Positions 30,006 through 41,385 of a stretch of 64,000 nt of DNA are shown one piece after another; the first letter of the stretch is position 1; each line of letters opens with the position of its first letter. The position numbers were made by a program, and so were the translations under genes. The notes under the pieces were generated by a model. It was not told the origin of the DNA. It did not search any database and saw only the letters and a list, made by a program, of their open reading frames with translations. The stretch comes from Prochlorococcus sp. AG-355-J09 (GTDB lineage Bacteria; Cyanobacteriota; Cyanobacteriia; PCC-6307; Cyanobiaceae): contig QCDO01000006.1 in the NCBI GenBank assembly GCA_003278735.1, positions 34,034 to 98,033 on the forward strand. Reading direction: 5' to 3'.

Positions 30006-30478
30006 TAACTAGCTGTTACAAAAGCGTCTGATCTTCCTTTTGAAGCCCAGAAAATATTATGAATTTTTTCTACATAACTCATGAGTTCTTCAGCTTGGGC
30101 TAAGTCAATATTAACTTTGCATGCACTGCATAATTTGGCCGCCTTCCAAATGGTTTCATGTAAGTCTGGATAAGTTTCTAAGTGAACTGGTTTAAAGTAA
30201 TCTGTCCACAAAATTAGAATCTCTTTCTTTGTTTCTTTTGCTTGATCTTCTTTAACTGCAACATATCTAGAGAATGTATTACTGTATGCAGCCCACTCTG
30301 CTGAGTCAGTGCTGGAAGGAGCTTCTAATGCAATAAGTTTTTTTGTCATTGATAAAACTGCTTCAGCTGCAACTCTAGTAGATGCTGGGTCGTAAACACC
30401 ACAAGGACCATCGCAGTGAGCATGGACTGTCATTGGGGATTTTTTATCTAGAAAAGAATTGATGAATTTACTTAACAT
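30005..30478 (-). CDS. sodN: Nickel superoxide dismutase
   Basis: 157 aa; Ni-hook HCDGPCGVYDP after a short propeptide. Confidence 0.97.
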   Translation of the reverse strand: MLSKFINSFLDKKSPMTVHAHCDGPCGVYDPASTRVAAEAVLSMTKKLIALEAPSSTDSAEWAAYSNTFSRYVAVKEDQAKETKKEILILWTDYFKPVHLETYPDLHETIWKAAKLCSACKVNIDLAQAEELMSYVEKIHNIFWASKGRSDAFVTAS

Positions 30479-30556
30479 TTCAAATATTTGGTGTTGTATA
30501 TATATTACTTGGAGATTAACTAAATTGAAAAGTCTTAGATATTTTTCTTACTTAAT

Positions 30557-31129
30557 TTAATTGACTTTTAATAATTCAACTTCAAATATTAAAGTCGCAT
30601 TAGCAGGTATTACATTTCCAGCTCCTCTTGATCCATATCCAAGTTCCGGAGGTATTGTTAATTTTCTTTTGCCTCCAACTTTCATGCCTGCTACACCTTC
30701 ATCCCAACCTTTTATTACTCGTCCAGCCCCCAAGGGAAAGCTGAATGGAGCTCTGCCGATACTGGTATCAAATTGTGTCCCGTCTTCTAGTGTTCCTGTG
30801 TAATTTACAGTAACTGTTTGCCCAGAACTAGCCTCATCTCCTTCCCCGTTTACGATATCTGCAATAATTAAACCACTTTCTGTAGTCCTTGAATTGTTGT
30901 CTGATGGTGTTTCTTCTGCCATAGCGAAAAGTATAGGATTTGGATCAGATGGGTCTAGTTCAAATAAATTATTATTTGAGACATTTGATGATTTTGCAAT
31001 AGGTGTTCTTTGAACAGACTGAGTTTCTGATTCAGCAGCATTAACAACTTGAGGTGAATTAAATTGACTGAAAAGAGTTAATGAAACACAAAAAACAAAA
31101 ATTGCAAAACTGATAAAGACTTCTTTCAC
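30557..31129 (-). CDS. FKBP-type peptidyl-prolyl cis-trans isomerase
   Basis: 190 aa; signal-like N-terminus, [40 protein letters not shown]. Confidence 0.95.
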   Translation of the reverse strand: MKEVFISFAIFVFCVSLTLFSQFNSPQVVNAAESETQSVQRTPIAKSSNVSNNNLFELDPSDPNPILFAMAEETPSDNNSRTTESGLIIADIVNGEGDEASSGQTVTVNYTGTLEDGTQFDTSIGRAPFSFPLGAGRVIKGWDEGVAGMKVGGKRKLTIPPELGYGSRGAGNVIPANATLIFEVELLKVN

Positions 31130-31215
31130 TTAAATTTTGAAAGTTACTATAACTTAGTCTACAGAATGAAGGTACAATAAATGGGTGATTATAAATTTAA
31201 TTTCGTAATTTTAGA

Positions 31216-32703
31216 TTGTTAATCCCAACTCAAATTAAAAGTCTAAGACAATATTTTTACCCTTGTTTAGGAGGGATTTTAGGAGGAATTTCAGTTTCAA
31301 CTCATTTTTGGCTGATTTTTATGCCGATATCATTATTTATTTTATGGAAGGGGAGTAAAAGGAGAATAGCAAATTTTTGTTGGGGTTTTTTCTTTATCTT
31401 GATAAGTCATTCTTGGCTTTATGATCTTCATCCATTGACATGGCTTGGGTTTTCATGGCTTACAAGTTTAATAATCACCATTTTAATATTATTATTTTGC
31501 GCTTTTTTGGGTGGGATATTAGTTTATTTATGGGGATTGTTAGTTGAAATCATTCTCTGGAAAGAAGATGTTTTCAAAATAAAAATATTATCTTTAATAG
31601 TAAAAGTATTTTTTTTATCTTTGACTTGGGGTATTGGTGAATTGATACTTTCTCAAACACCTTTTTTTTGGATAGGTTTAGGAGAGAGTCTTATCCCAGG
31701 TGATATTTATCTTGCTGGTTTAGCAAGATGGATTGGTGCAAGTGGTTTATGCGTATTACAAATATTGATTGGATTTTGGATTTTTTATATTCAAGGTAGA
31801 TGGGAAAGAAAACTTTACTTTAAAAAAATATTTCTTTTAGGACTTTTGGTTTTTATTTTCTTACATTTATTTGGAGGTTTAACAACTCCAATTAAAAGAA
31901 GTTATGAATATCCAGTAGCTATTTGGCAAACTAATATACCAACAAGAGAAAAATTAAAAATAAATGATGAATTTATTGAAGAAAAGCTATCTATCGCTCA
32001 AAAGTATGCTTTATCAAACAAAGTGAAACTTCTTGTTGCTCCTGAAGGTACTCTATACAGTAATTTTTATTTATCTAAAGGCTTTAAGGTTAATACCTTG
32101 GCAGGAGGTTTCAGAAATTCTAATAATGAGTTAAGAAGTTCTTTATTCGGATTTCAAATTGGAGATAAATCTTTTACCTCATTTATAGATAAAAATAGAC
32201 TTGTTCCAATAGGTGAAAAAATACCTAGATTTCTAGATAGTTTTTCAAGAGGATTATCTGCAGTAGGAGGAATTCAACCAGGCTCTGATTCAAGATTTTT
32301 TGATCCAAAATTTACACAACCTCTAGCAGTGTCTATTTGTTATGAAATTAGTGATGGATTGAAAATAAGAAAGGCTATTAATAATGGTGCAAAACTAATA
32401 ATAACTGCAGCAAATTTAGATCCCTATCCAACTAAGCTTTATAATCAATTCCTGTCTTTGGCAAGATTGAGAAGTATTGAAAATAAAAAAGATAATCTAC
32501 TTGTATCAAACACTGGTCCTTCGGGTTTAGTTAAAGATGATGGGAAAATAATTCAACTTCTAGATTTAAATGTGGAGCAAAATAAAGTAGTTTTCCCCAA
32601 TTTTTCATCCGACAAGACCTTCTATACAAAATTTGGAGATAAACCTATTTTGTTATTGTTTATATTTTTTTTGGGAATAAATTTCTTTTGGAAAATTAAT
32701 TAA
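31216..32703 (+). CDS. lnt: Apolipoprotein N-acyltransferase
   Basis: 495 aa multi-TM plus nitrilase-like domain ([22 protein letters not shown]). Confidence 0.88.
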   Translation: MLIPTQIKSLRQYFYPCLGGILGGISVSTHFWLIFMPISLFILWKGSKRRIANFCWGFFFILISHSWLYDLHPLTWLGFSWLTSLIITILILLFCAFLGGILVYLWGLLVEIILWKEDVFKIKILSLIVKVFFLSLTWGIGELILSQTPFFWIGLGESLIPGDIYLAGLARWIGASGLCVLQILIGFWIFYIQGRWERKLYFKKIFLLGLLVFIFLHLFGGLTTPIKRSYEYPVAIWQTNIPTREKLKINDEFIEEKLSIAQKYALSNKVKLLVAPEGTLYSNFYLSKGFKVNTLAGGFRNSNNELRSSLFGFQIGDKSFTSFIDKNRLVPIGEKIPRFLDSFSRGLSAVGGIQPGSDSRFFDPKFTQPLAVSICYEISDGLKIRKAINNGAKLIITAANLDPYPTKLYNQFLSLARLRSIENKKDNLLVSNTGPSGLVKDDGKIIQLLDLNVEQNKVVFPNFSSDKTFYTKFGDKPILLLFIFFLGINFFWKIN

Positions 32704-33853
32704 TTAATCCGCCACCTAATAAAATTTCTCCTTTGTAAAAAACTGCAGCTTGTCCGGGTGTTACTGAACTTTGACTTTCTTCAAATATTAATTTAAATGT
32801 TTTAGTTGGATTATCTAAATTTTTCAAAGGGATTAAAGTTCCTTTAACTGGATGACTTCTATATCTGATTTGTGCTTCTACTTGTATCTCTTGCTTAGGT
32901 TCTTCGATTGAAACCCAGTTAACCTTAGTAATTATTGCTTCTTTATTAAATAGATCACTTTTATCTGCTACATAAACTATGTTTTTTACCCTATCTAAAC
33001 TTTTTACATATAATGGTTCAGGCCAAGCGATGCCCAAACCTTTTCTTTGACCCACTGTAAAGTGCTGTATACCATTGTGAGTTCCTAGGACTTTCCCATT
33101 TATATGCACAATTTCTCCTTTATTGGGTTCAATGTGTTTGTCGATAAATCTCTGCATTGATCCATAATGCTCAACTAAACATAAATCTTGACTTTCTGGT
33201 TTTTGAGCAGTTCTAAGGCCTAATCTCAGGGCTTCCTTTCTTGTGTCTTCTTTTTTCATTTCACCAAGAGGAAATTCTAATCTGCTTAGTACTTCTTGTG
33301 AAAGAGAATAAAGAAAATAACTTTGGTCCTTGTTTTCGTCAGCACCTCTTAGAAGAAGGAAGTCCTTAAATACAAAGCTCTTACAATCAAGTGTTTTAGC
33401 ATAAGATGATTTTTTTATCCTTGCGTAATGTCCGGTCGCAATATGAGTAAAGTCTTTTTTGTTTATTGCGTAATTAAGCATCTCTTCAAACTTCACATTC
33501 TTGTTGCACATCGAACATGGAAGTGGAGTGAATCCTTTCTCATAGCTTTCAGTAGTTTTTTTAATTACCTCTCTTTCGAAAATTTCTCTTGAGTCTATTA
33601 TTTTATGATTAATTCCCAAATCTTCACAAAGGCCAGCAGCATCTACTAATCCTTCAGAACAACAGGAGCCTTGTCCTTTCATTAGCCAAAGAGTTAGTCC
33701 CTCAACATTCCAGCCTCTTTCTATAAGAAGAGCAGCTGAAAGGGAACTATCTACGCCACCAGAAAGACCTACAATAATATTTTTCTTCTTTTTAGTTTTA
33801 TCATTAGAAGAAAAAAAGTTCTCTAATTTTTTATCCTTTTGTATCTTTAACAT
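32696..33853 (-). CDS. mnmA: tRNA-specific 2-thiouridylase
   Basis: 385 aa; [39 protein letters not shown]. Confidence 0.97.
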   Translation of the reverse strand: MLKIQKDKKLENFFSSNDKTKKKKNIIVGLSGGVDSSLSAALLIERGWNVEGLTLWLMKGQGSCCSEGLVDAAGLCEDLGINHKIIDSREIFEREVIKKTTESYEKGFTPLPCSMCNKNVKFEEMLNYAINKKDFTHIATGHYARIKKSSYAKTLDCKSFVFKDFLLLRGADENKDQSYFLYSLSQEVLSRLEFPLGEMKKEDTRKEALRLGLRTAQKPESQDLCLVEHYGSMQRFIDKHIEPNKGEIVHINGKVLGTHNGIQHFTVGQRKGLGIAWPEPLYVKSLDRVKNIVYVADKSDLFNKEAIITKVNWVSIEEPKQEIQVEAQIRYRSHPVKGTLIPLKNLDNPTKTFKLIFEESQSSVTPGQAAVFYKGEILLGGGLIN

Positions 33854-33899
33854 GGAAGTTTAAATTTTTGAACAGTACTTCAATTGCTTTGTACTAATT

Positions 33900-35465
33900 A
33901 TGAACGAAATTGTATGGCCAACAATTGACTCTAAACATTTAATTGTTGATTCAAAGCAAATGTTGATATTAGAGAAAGAAATGTTTTCTGATGGAATGCC
34001 TCAAGAAGCGTTAATGGAAAAAGCTGGTATTCAAATTAGTAGATGGCTCTTGAAAAGGAAACCTCTTCTAAAGTACGGAATAACTGTTTTTGTAGGTCCT
34101 GGGCATAACGGTGGGGATGGTGCAGTAATAGCTAGAGAGCTTTTTTTGAAAGGTTTTTTAGTAAAGGTATGGTGTCCATTCCCGATAAAAAAAACATTAA
34201 CAAATAACCACCTTAATTATCTTACATCTATTGGTGTCACAAAATTAGTAGAGCCCCCCGATGCAAATGGTAAAGAACTTTGGATTGATGCTGTTTTTGG
34301 TAATAATCAAACAAGAAAAGTTGATAATAAATTAATTAAACTTTTTAATCAAAAATTTCATAATAAATCTGGCAAGGTAATAAGTATTGATATTCCAACA
34401 GGATTATGTCCTGATAAAGGAGAGCCTTTTTTAGATAAAGCAGTAAAGGCAAACCATACCTTGGCAATTGGTCTTAACAAGATTGGGTTGACGCAAGATT
34501 CTGCATTACCTTTTATTGGAGAATTGCACCATATAGATGTTGGGATGTCTATTAGTAAACTTTCCAAAGTTGATAAAAAGATTTTTAAGGTTACTTATAA
34601 AGATTTAAAAAATATTGATTTGCCTTCTTTACCAAGAAATTCCAACAAATATAAAAGAGGTAGAACATTATTAATAGCTGGAAGTAAAAAATATCCTGGT
34701 GCTGCATACTTAGCATTAAAAGGGGCAATATCAAGTGGCGCAGGCTATATCTCGGCTGTCCTGCCTGAGTTAGTTGCAGAATCTATTTGGCAAGTTGCTC
34801 CAGAAATAGTTTTAAAGGATACTATGCAATCTAATCAAAATGGAAATGCATCTTTATTTAGTGCATTAAAAAATATTGATTTAAGTGAATTTGATTCAGT
34901 AGCTGTCGGCCCAGGAATTGGAATTGATAATGATGATTGGCAAAAAGCAAAAGACATTCTCACTGGTTTTGAAGGATTATTGATCTTGGATGCGGATGCA
35001 CTCAATAGAATTTCAGAATCTAAATTATGTTCAAAATTCTTCTTAGAGAGAAGATTTAAGACATGGATAACACCGCATAGCAAAGAATTTTCGAGGTTAT
35101 TCCCTAATATCAAATTCGAGACTAATGTTGAAAAAGCTCTTAATGCTGCGCAAGAATTTAACATTAGTATTTTATTTAAAGGAGCTAACAGTATAGTTGC
35201 TGATAGTAAAAAAGCTTGGCAACTTTTCGGAACCGATTCACAGACAGCTCGAGCTGGATTGGGTGATCTTTTATGTGGGTTCATAGCTGGCAGTTCTGCG
35301 ATTGATTTAACCTTTTCTAGAAACATAACAACAGATTTTTTTGCTAAATACGTACTTTTGCATTCATTTGCTGCATCAAAGTGCAGAAAAGGGTCAAATG
35401 CTTCTGCTATTGGTGACGAATTGTCAAAATTAATGAGAAATATAAAAATGAGACAAATATCTTGA
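33900..35465 (+). CDS. nnrD: Bifunctional NAD(P)H-hydrate epimerase / dehydratase
   Basis: 521 aa; FVGPGHNGGDGAVIARELF and C-terminal carbohydrate-kinase-like AVGPGIGIDND, GLGDLLCGFIAG. Confidence 0.92.
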   Translation: MNEIVWPTIDSKHLIVDSKQMLILEKEMFSDGMPQEALMEKAGIQISRWLLKRKPLLKYGITVFVGPGHNGGDGAVIARELFLKGFLVKVWCPFPIKKTLTNNHLNYLTSIGVTKLVEPPDANGKELWIDAVFGNNQTRKVDNKLIKLFNQKFHNKSGKVISIDIPTGLCPDKGEPFLDKAVKANHTLAIGLNKIGLTQDSALPFIGELHHIDVGMSISKLSKVDKKIFKVTYKDLKNIDLPSLPRNSNKYKRGRTLLIAGSKKYPGAAYLALKGAISSGAGYISAVLPELVAESIWQVAPEIVLKDTMQSNQNGNASLFSALKNIDLSEFDSVAVGPGIGIDNDDWQKAKDILTGFEGLLILDADALNRISESKLCSKFFLERRFKTWITPHSKEFSRLFPNIKFETNVEKALNAAQEFNISILFKGANSIVADSKKAWQLFGTDSQTARAGLGDLLCGFIAGSSAIDLTFSRNITTDFFAKYVLLHSFAASKCRKGSNASAIGDELSKLMRNIKMRQIS

Positions 35466-35605
35466 AAGAAACAATTTGAGAGAGTTATTTATAGTTTTAA
35501 ACACATAAGTGTACAAATATAACTTGAAATCTGAAGCGCGCATTAAATATTTGGCTATTTCTTCAAAAGTGTAGGAAAGTTTTAATACCTTAATTAGGTC
35601 AAAGT

Positions 35606-36547
35606 ATGGTTTCATCATTACCAACACAAGCAGAACAACCTAAAAGGAGAAGTAATGATCCAATTAGTTGGTATTTACAGAATATCGGTAGAGTTCCTTT
35701 ATTAACACCTGCCGAAGAGATTGAATTGGGGAACCAAGTCCAAAAGATGATGATTCTTACAGAAGATGGACAATTAAATGAAAAGACTAAAGAATTTACA
35801 ACTCAGCAAAAAAGAACTATCAAAATTGGTCGAAGAGCTAAAGAAAGAATGATGAAAGCTAATTTAAGATTAGTTGTCAGTGTTGCAAAAAAATATCAAG
35901 GCAAAGGACTGGAACTTCTTGATTTAGTACAGGAAGGTTCTCTAGGGTTAGAGAGAGCTGTTGAAAAATTTGATCCGACAAGAGGATATAAGTTTTCTAC
36001 TTATGCCTTTTGGTGGATTAGACAGAGTATGACAAGAGCAATTGCCTGTCAATCTAGAACAATCCGTTTACCTGTTCACTTAAGTGAAAGGTTAGCTTCT
36101 ATTAGAAAAGTTAGTAGAGATTTGGCTCATAAGCTTGGTGCAATGCCAAGCAGAATTGAAATTGCAGAGGCAATGGAAATTGATGTTGAAGAATTGGATT
36201 CTGTATTAAGACAAGCTTTATCGACAAGTAGTTTAGATGCTCCAGTAAATGGTGATGATGGCAGGAGCTTTTTAGGTGATTTAATTGCAGATAGTAATAA
36301 TGAAGAGCCTTTAGATCAAGTTGAACAAAAAATGCATCAAGAGCAACTTGGTAAGTGGTTAAGTCATTTAAGCGAGCAAGAACAACACGTTCTTAAACTA
36401 AGGTTTGGACTTGATGCAAATGAGAGACATACGCTTGCAGAAATTGGAAGATTATTAGAAGTTTCTCGAGAAAGAGTCAGACAAGTTGAACTTAAGGCAC
36501 TAAGAAAATTAAGGAATTTAACCAGAAAATTACCTAGCGGTATTTAA
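35606..36547 (+). CDS. RNA polymerase sigma factor, sigma-70 family (probably group 2)
   Basis: 313 aa; DLVQEGSLGLERAVEKFDPTRGYKFSTYAFWWIRQ, C-terminal HTH. Confidence 0.95.
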   Translation: MVSSLPTQAEQPKRRSNDPISWYLQNIGRVPLLTPAEEIELGNQVQKMMILTEDGQLNEKTKEFTTQQKRTIKIGRRAKERMMKANLRLVVSVAKKYQGKGLELLDLVQEGSLGLERAVEKFDPTRGYKFSTYAFWWIRQSMTRAIACQSRTIRLPVHLSERLASIRKVSRDLAHKLGAMPSRIEIAEAMEIDVEELDSVLRQALSTSSLDAPVNGDDGRSFLGDLIADSNNEEPLDQVEQKMHQEQLGKWLSHLSEQEQHVLKLRFGLDANERHTLAEIGRLLEVSRERVRQVELKALRKLRNLTRKLPSGI

Positions 36548-36548
36548 T

Positions 36549-37622
36549 CTAATCCTCTGCCCAAATATATTTCGTTAATTCTTCTGAAGGAGGTTCGGGA
36601 GCTTCAATTGCATTTTTAACTGACTCCGATATTTCAGCATCAATCTTCTTTTCAATAATTTTTAATTCTTCTTCCGTAGCGAATTTACCGTCAATAATTT
36701 CTTGAGCTAATTTCTTAATAGGGTCTCTTTTCCCCCAAAACTCCTTCTCTTTTTCAGACCTTAATTCATCTGGATCAGCAAGAGAATGCCCTCTATATCT
36801 ATAAGTTAAACATTCTAAAAGTGTGGGACCTTCTCCTGCCCTAGCTCGCTCAATTGCTCTCTGTGCTGCCCCTCTTACTGCTAATACATCCATTCCATCA
36901 ACTTCCTCGCCGTGCATGCCAAAAGCAGACGCTTTTCTCCAGATTTCTGGATTACTTGTAGCTCTATCATGTGCCATACCAATAGCCCATTTATTATTCT
37001 CAACTACAAAAATTATGGGCAATTTCCATAACTGGGCCATATTTAAACATTCAAAAAACTGCCCATTATTGCAAGTCCCATCCCCAAAAAATGCTGCAGT
37101 TACCGCATCACTATTACTATTTCCCGCAACTTCCTTTTTGTATTTACTTGAAAAGGCTGCCCCTAAGGCAACTGGAATTCCTTCTCCAATAAATGCATAT
37201 CCTCCGAGTAGGTGATGCTCTCTTGAAAATAAGTGCATGGATCCACCTCGGCCTTTGCTACAACCAGTGGATTTACCAAAAAGTTCACTCATTACTTCAA
37301 ATGAGGGAACACCCGCACTTAGTGCATGAACATGATCGCGATAGGTACTACAAAACCAATCATGTTTCTTTTTCATGGCTCCAATTACTCCCGTGCTTAT
37401 AGCCTCTTGACCGTTATATAAATGAACGAAACCAAACATTTTTCCCCTGTAATACATTTCTGCACACTTATCTTCAAACCTACGTCCAAGCGTCATGTCT
37501 TCAAAAAGGAATAATCCAGTTTCTCGATCTAATTCGGCTTTTTTTATGTCTTGAAGATTTGAGATTCTCTCTACGTGTGTTTCCAAGAAAAATACCTTAA
37601 CGAAGTTTTGATTTGTTAACAT
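36549..37622 (-). CDS. pdhA: Pyruvate dehydrogenase E1 alpha subunit
   Basis: 357 aa; [26 protein letters not shown] motif. Confidence 0.96.
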   Translation of the reverse strand: MLTNQNFVKVFFLETHVERISNLQDIKKAELDRETGLFLFEDMTLGRRFEDKCAEMYYRGKMFGFVHLYNGQEAISTGVIGAMKKKHDWFCSTYRDHVHALSAGVPSFEVMSELFGKSTGCSKGRGGSMHLFSREHHLLGGYAFIGEGIPVALGAAFSSKYKKEVAGNSNSDAVTAAFFGDGTCNNGQFFECLNMAQLWKLPIIFVVENNKWAIGMAHDRATSNPEIWRKASAFGMHGEEVDGMDVLAVRGAAQRAIERARAGEGPTLLECLTYRYRGHSLADPDELRSEKEKEFWGKRDPIKKLAQEIIDGKFATEEELKIIEKKIDAEISESVKNAIEAPEPPSEELTKYIWAED

Positions 37623-37735
37623 TCTAAGCCGTGATGGGCGATTTTCATGATTTTTTTTAATAACTCTGTAAGACCTTGTGAAAAAATTTTTTAAGTTGAT
37701 AAAATTTGTCTAAGAATTTTCAATAGGATATTTGT

Positions 37736-39841
37736 TTGGAACTTCCTTTAGACCATTTTCGTTTAATTGGCGTAAGCCCCTCTGCAACTTCTGAGGAAAT
37801 ATTAAGGGCGTTTCAATTGCGGTTAGATAAAACACCTGATGAAGGTTTTACTTATGAAGTTTTAACCCAAAGATCTGAGCTGCTTCGCCTCACTGCCGAT
37901 CTACTTACAGATCCAGAAAGCAGAAGAGAGTACGAAAATTTGTTATTAAATGGGAATTCTGGATTGGATTTTTCCTCAAATAGAGAAGTAGCAGGATTAA
38001 TACTTCTTTGGGAATCAGGTTCACCAAAAGAAGCTTTTAAAATTACGAGAAAAGCATTGCAACCCCCACAAACTCCAGCTTTAGGAAGTAGTAGAGAAGC
38101 TGATTTAACATTATTAGCTGCTTTAACAGCTAGAGATTCTGCAATTCAAGAACAACAGCTTAGATCCTATTCGAACGCGGCAGACTTTTTATATGAAGGT
38201 ATACAACTTCTACAAAGGATGGGAAAGCTTGGACAAAAAAGAAAAGAACTTGAAGAAGATTTGGTTGCTTTGCTTCCTTACAGAATCCTAGATCTACTTA
38301 GTAGAGATCTAAATGATCAAGAGTCTCATAAAAAAGGCTTAAGTATGTTGGAAAATTTAATAATCAAAAGAGGTGGTTTGGAAGGTAATAATAAATCTGA
38401 ATATAAAGATTATTTAAATCAGCAAGAGTTTGAAGTTTTTTTTCAACAAATTAAGTCATTTTTGACAGTGCAAGAACAGATCGATTTGTTTCTTGAATTA
38501 CAAAAAAGAGGATCATTAGAAGCAGGATTTTTAGCGTTTCTATCCTTAACAGCTATTGGTTTCTCTAGAAGAAAGCCAGAAAAATTATTTGAAGCGAGAA
38601 GAATTTTAAAGAAACTAAATTTATCAGGTCTTGATTCAATGCCTCTTGTTGGTTGTTTAGATTTGCTTTTAGCAGATATTGACCAAGCCTCTGCAAGGTT
38701 TTCAAGTAGTTCTGATGAAAATTTACGAGATTGGCTTAATAATTATCCTGGAAATAAGTTAGAAGCGATATGTATTTTCTGTAAAAATTGGTTAGAGAAT
38801 GATGTTTTAGTTGGGTATAGAGACATTGACTCAAAAGAGGTGGATTTAGATTCTTGGTTTGAAGATAGGGAAATTCAAGAATTTATTGAAAAATTAGAAA
38901 AGAAATCAAAAAAAATTGCAATTAGATCAAATCTTCAAAACCAACAAATTGAGAAGGAATCCAACACAAAAACGACTGAAGATTTTGATAATATATTGGA
39001 GAATATTGATGAAAGAAGATTACCTTGGCCTGGTGGCATAAAACAAGGCTATGAAAAGGTTGAGACCAAAGAAATAGAATTCAATGAGCAATACTTTAAG
39101 AAAAAACCAATTGAGTTTTACAATTTTTTAATTGAAAAAATTGCTGAATTAAAGTTTAGTTTTGGGGAATTCTTGAAGGATAAAGAGATAATTAATCGGT
39201 CGCCGTATTTAATTTATATCTATGCGTTTTTGATATTATTTGTATTTGGTATAGGTATTGGATTTTTAAGAAATAATTTTAAAAAATCAATTCAGGACGA
39301 ATCTATTGCTGAAAAACCATTAATTGCAAAAGATAAAAATCAAAATATTAGTGAGATAGATATTGTTCAAGAAATAAAAAAAAATCCTTCAAGTAAATTG
39401 AATTCTATTTCTGAGAAATCTACTTCAATTATTTCCTATGAATTTAAAGAACTTTATACTGCTTCACCTTCTTTGGAAGATATAAGTAATTTAATTAATG
39501 GATGGCTTCTTAATAAAAGTAATTACTTAGCCGGAAAGGGTGAAATTAATCTTTCTAAGATTGTTAGTAAAGGTCTAATTGATCGAACAATCGAAGAAAG
39601 ACAGAACGATATCAAGAAAGGAATTTATAAGGAGATTAATTCCCAAATACTTAAAATTGATTTGGAATCGCAAACTTCATCTCGGATAGTTGTTTTAGTA
39701 GAACTGAATTATCTAGAAAGGTTATTAAAGAACTCTGGAGAATTTATTAATGAAACATCTTTAAATCCCCTTAAAGTCAAATATATTTTGGGCTTTTCAA
39801 ATAAATCCTGGAAATTGGTTGATTTCGTGAGCGGCTTTTAA
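37736..39841 (+). CDS. ftn2: Cyanobacterial cell division protein Ftn2/ZipN (ARC6-like, J-like domain)
   Basis: 701 aa; N-terminal DHFRLIGVSPSATSEEILRAFQLRL, single TM near residue 500, C-terminal ARC6-like domain. Confidence 0.85.
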   Translation: MELPLDHFRLIGVSPSATSEEILRAFQLRLDKTPDEGFTYEVLTQRSELLRLTADLLTDPESRREYENLLLNGNSGLDFSSNREVAGLILLWESGSPKEAFKITRKALQPPQTPALGSSREADLTLLAALTARDSAIQEQQLRSYSNAADFLYEGIQLLQRMGKLGQKRKELEEDLVALLPYRILDLLSRDLNDQESHKKGLSMLENLIIKRGGLEGNNKSEYKDYLNQQEFEVFFQQIKSFLTVQEQIDLFLELQKRGSLEAGFLAFLSLTAIGFSRRKPEKLFEARRILKKLNLSGLDSMPLVGCLDLLLADIDQASARFSSSSDENLRDWLNNYPGNKLEAICIFCKNWLENDVLVGYRDIDSKEVDLDSWFEDREIQEFIEKLEKKSKKIAIRSNLQNQQIEKESNTKTTEDFDNILENIDERRLPWPGGIKQGYEKVETKEIEFNEQYFKKKPIEFYNFLIEKIAELKFSFGEFLKDKEIINRSPYLIYIYAFLILFVFGIGIGFLRNNFKKSIQDESIAEKPLIAKDKNQNISEIDIVQEIKKNPSSKLNSISEKSTSIISYEFKELYTASPSLEDISNLINGWLLNKSNYLAGKGEINLSKIVSKGLIDRTIEERQNDIKKGIYKEINSQILKIDLESQTSSRIVVLVELNYLERLLKNSGEFINETSLNPLKVKYILGFSNKSWKLVDFVSGF

Positions 39842-39888
39842 TTACAAACTTCAAGATCATCTATAATAATTAAAAATACTTATTAATA

Positions 39889-41331
39889 ATGTTTGATGAA
39901 CTTTCGTCACGCTTTGAAGATGCAGTAAAGGGTTTAAGAGGCGAAGCAAAAATTAGTGAAAATAATATTAACGATGCATTGAAGGAGGTTAAAAGAGCAC
40001 TCCTTGAAGCAGATGTTAGTTTGTCTGTAGTAAAAGATTTTATATCAGATGTCAAAGATAAATCCATAGGAGAGGAAGTAGTAAGGGGTGTAAACCCAGG
40101 TCAAAAATTTATAGAAGTCGTAAATAAAGAATTGATTAACATTATGGGGAATGAAAATTCTCCATTAAACGAAAATGAAAATAGTCCTACAGTCATTCTG
40201 ATGGCTGGACTTCAGGGAGCGGGTAAAACAACTGCAACAGGAAAATTAGGACTGTATTTGAAGGAAAAAGATAAAAAAGTTCTTTTGGTTGCTGCAGATA
40301 TTTATCGACCAGCAGCTGTAGAGCAGCTTAAAACATTGGGAAGTCAATATGATTTGGAGGTTTTTTCGGCCACACAAAAAAATAGCAAACCAGAAGAAAT
40401 AGCAAAGGAAGCATTGAATTTTGCTAGTGAAAATGATTTTAACTCGATAATTATTGATACCGCAGGAAGACTGCAAATTGACGATTCCATGATGAGTGAA
40501 ATGGTTCGAATAAAAGAAGTTTCTAATCCTGATGAGGTTTTGCTTGTTGTTGATTCAATGATTGGGCAAGAAGCTGCAGACTTAACAAAATCATTTCATG
40601 AAAAAGTAGGAATCACAGGAGCGATATTAACTAAGTTGGATGGTGACTCAAGAGGTGGAGCTGCTTTATCAATAAGAAAAATAAGTGGTAAACCAATCAA
40701 ATTTATAGGTGTGGGTGAAAAAATAGAGGCATTGCAACCATTTCATCCAGAGAGAATGGCTAGCAGAATTTTAGGCATGGGCGATGTATTAACACTTGTT
40801 GAGAAAGCCCAAAAAGAAGTTGAACTTGCTGATGCAGAAGCGATGCAAAAGAAACTTCAAGAAGCAACTTTTGACTTTAATGATTTTGTAAAGCAAATGA
40901 GATTAATTAAGAGAATGGGTTCACTTGGTGGATTGATTAAATTGATTCCTGGAATGAATAAAATAGATGATGGGATGATAAAAGATGGAGAAGATCAACT
41001 TAAGAAAATAGAATCTATGATCTCGTCAATGACTCTTGAGGAGAAACAAAAACCCGAAGTTCTTGCCGCTCACCCCTCAAGAAGACAAAGAATCGCTCAA
41101 GGTAGTGGTTATGAAGCAAAAGATGTAGATAAAGTTTTAGCCGATTTTCAAAGAATGAGAGGATTTATGAAACAAATGTCTAACGGAGGAATGCCAGGAA
41201 TGGGAGGTATGCCAGGAATTGGAGGTATGCCAGGAATGGGAGGTATGCCAGGAATGGGAGGTATGAGTGGTAATAAGCCAATGAAAAAACAAAAAAATAA
41301 TAAAAAGAAAAAAGGTTTTGCCGATTTATAG
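39889..41331 (+). CDS. ffh: Signal recognition particle protein Ffh/SRP54
   Basis: 480 aa; MAGLQGAGKTTATGKLG, TKLDGDSRGGAALS, Met-rich C-terminus. Confidence 0.98.
   Translation: MFDELSSRFEDAVKGLRGEAKISENNINDALKEVKRALLEADVSLSVVKDFISDVKDKSIGEEVVRGVNPGQKFIEVVNKELINIMGNENSPLNENENSPTVILMAGLQGAGKTTATGKLGLYLKEKDKKVLLVAADIYRPAAVEQLKTLGSQYDLEVFSATQKNSKPEEIAKEALNFASENDFNSIIIDTAGRLQIDDSMMSEMVRIKEVSNPDEVLLVVDSMIGQEAADLTKSFHEKVGITGAILTKLDGDSRGGAALSIRKISGKPIKFIGVGEKIEALQPFHPERMASRILGMGDVLTLVEKAQKEVELADAEAMQKKLQEATFDFNDFVKQMRLIKRMGSLGGLIKLIPGMNKIDDGMIKDGEDQLKKIESMISSMTLEEKQKPEVLAAHPSRRQRIAQGSGYEAKDVDKVLADFQRMRGFMKQMSNGGMPGMGGMPGIGGMPGMGGMPGMGGMSGNKPMKKQKNNKKKKGFADL
41191..41262 (+). repeat. 18-bp tandem repeat x4 inside ffh encoding (MPGM/IGG)4
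   Basis: ATGCCAGGAATGGGAGGT repeated four times, one copy with ATT for ATG. Confidence 0.95.
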
Positions 41332-41385
41332 TTTCTATATTTTTACCTTTAAATGATATTATTATTAAAAATGCATTAATTTAAG

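Noticed and set aside
30494-30506. GTATATATATTAC near sodN considered as an NtcA box
   Set aside because: Spacing is GTA-N7-TAC rather than the required N8; probably just AT-rich promoter sequence.
34835-35326. 163-aa minus-strand ORF inside nnrD
   Set aside because: Long but fully antisense to a clearly conserved enzyme; composition (Ser/Leu/Pro-rich) typical of shadow ORFs.
36823-37215. 130-aa plus-strand ORF inside pdhA
   Set aside because: Shadow ORF opposite conserved TPP-enzyme sequence.
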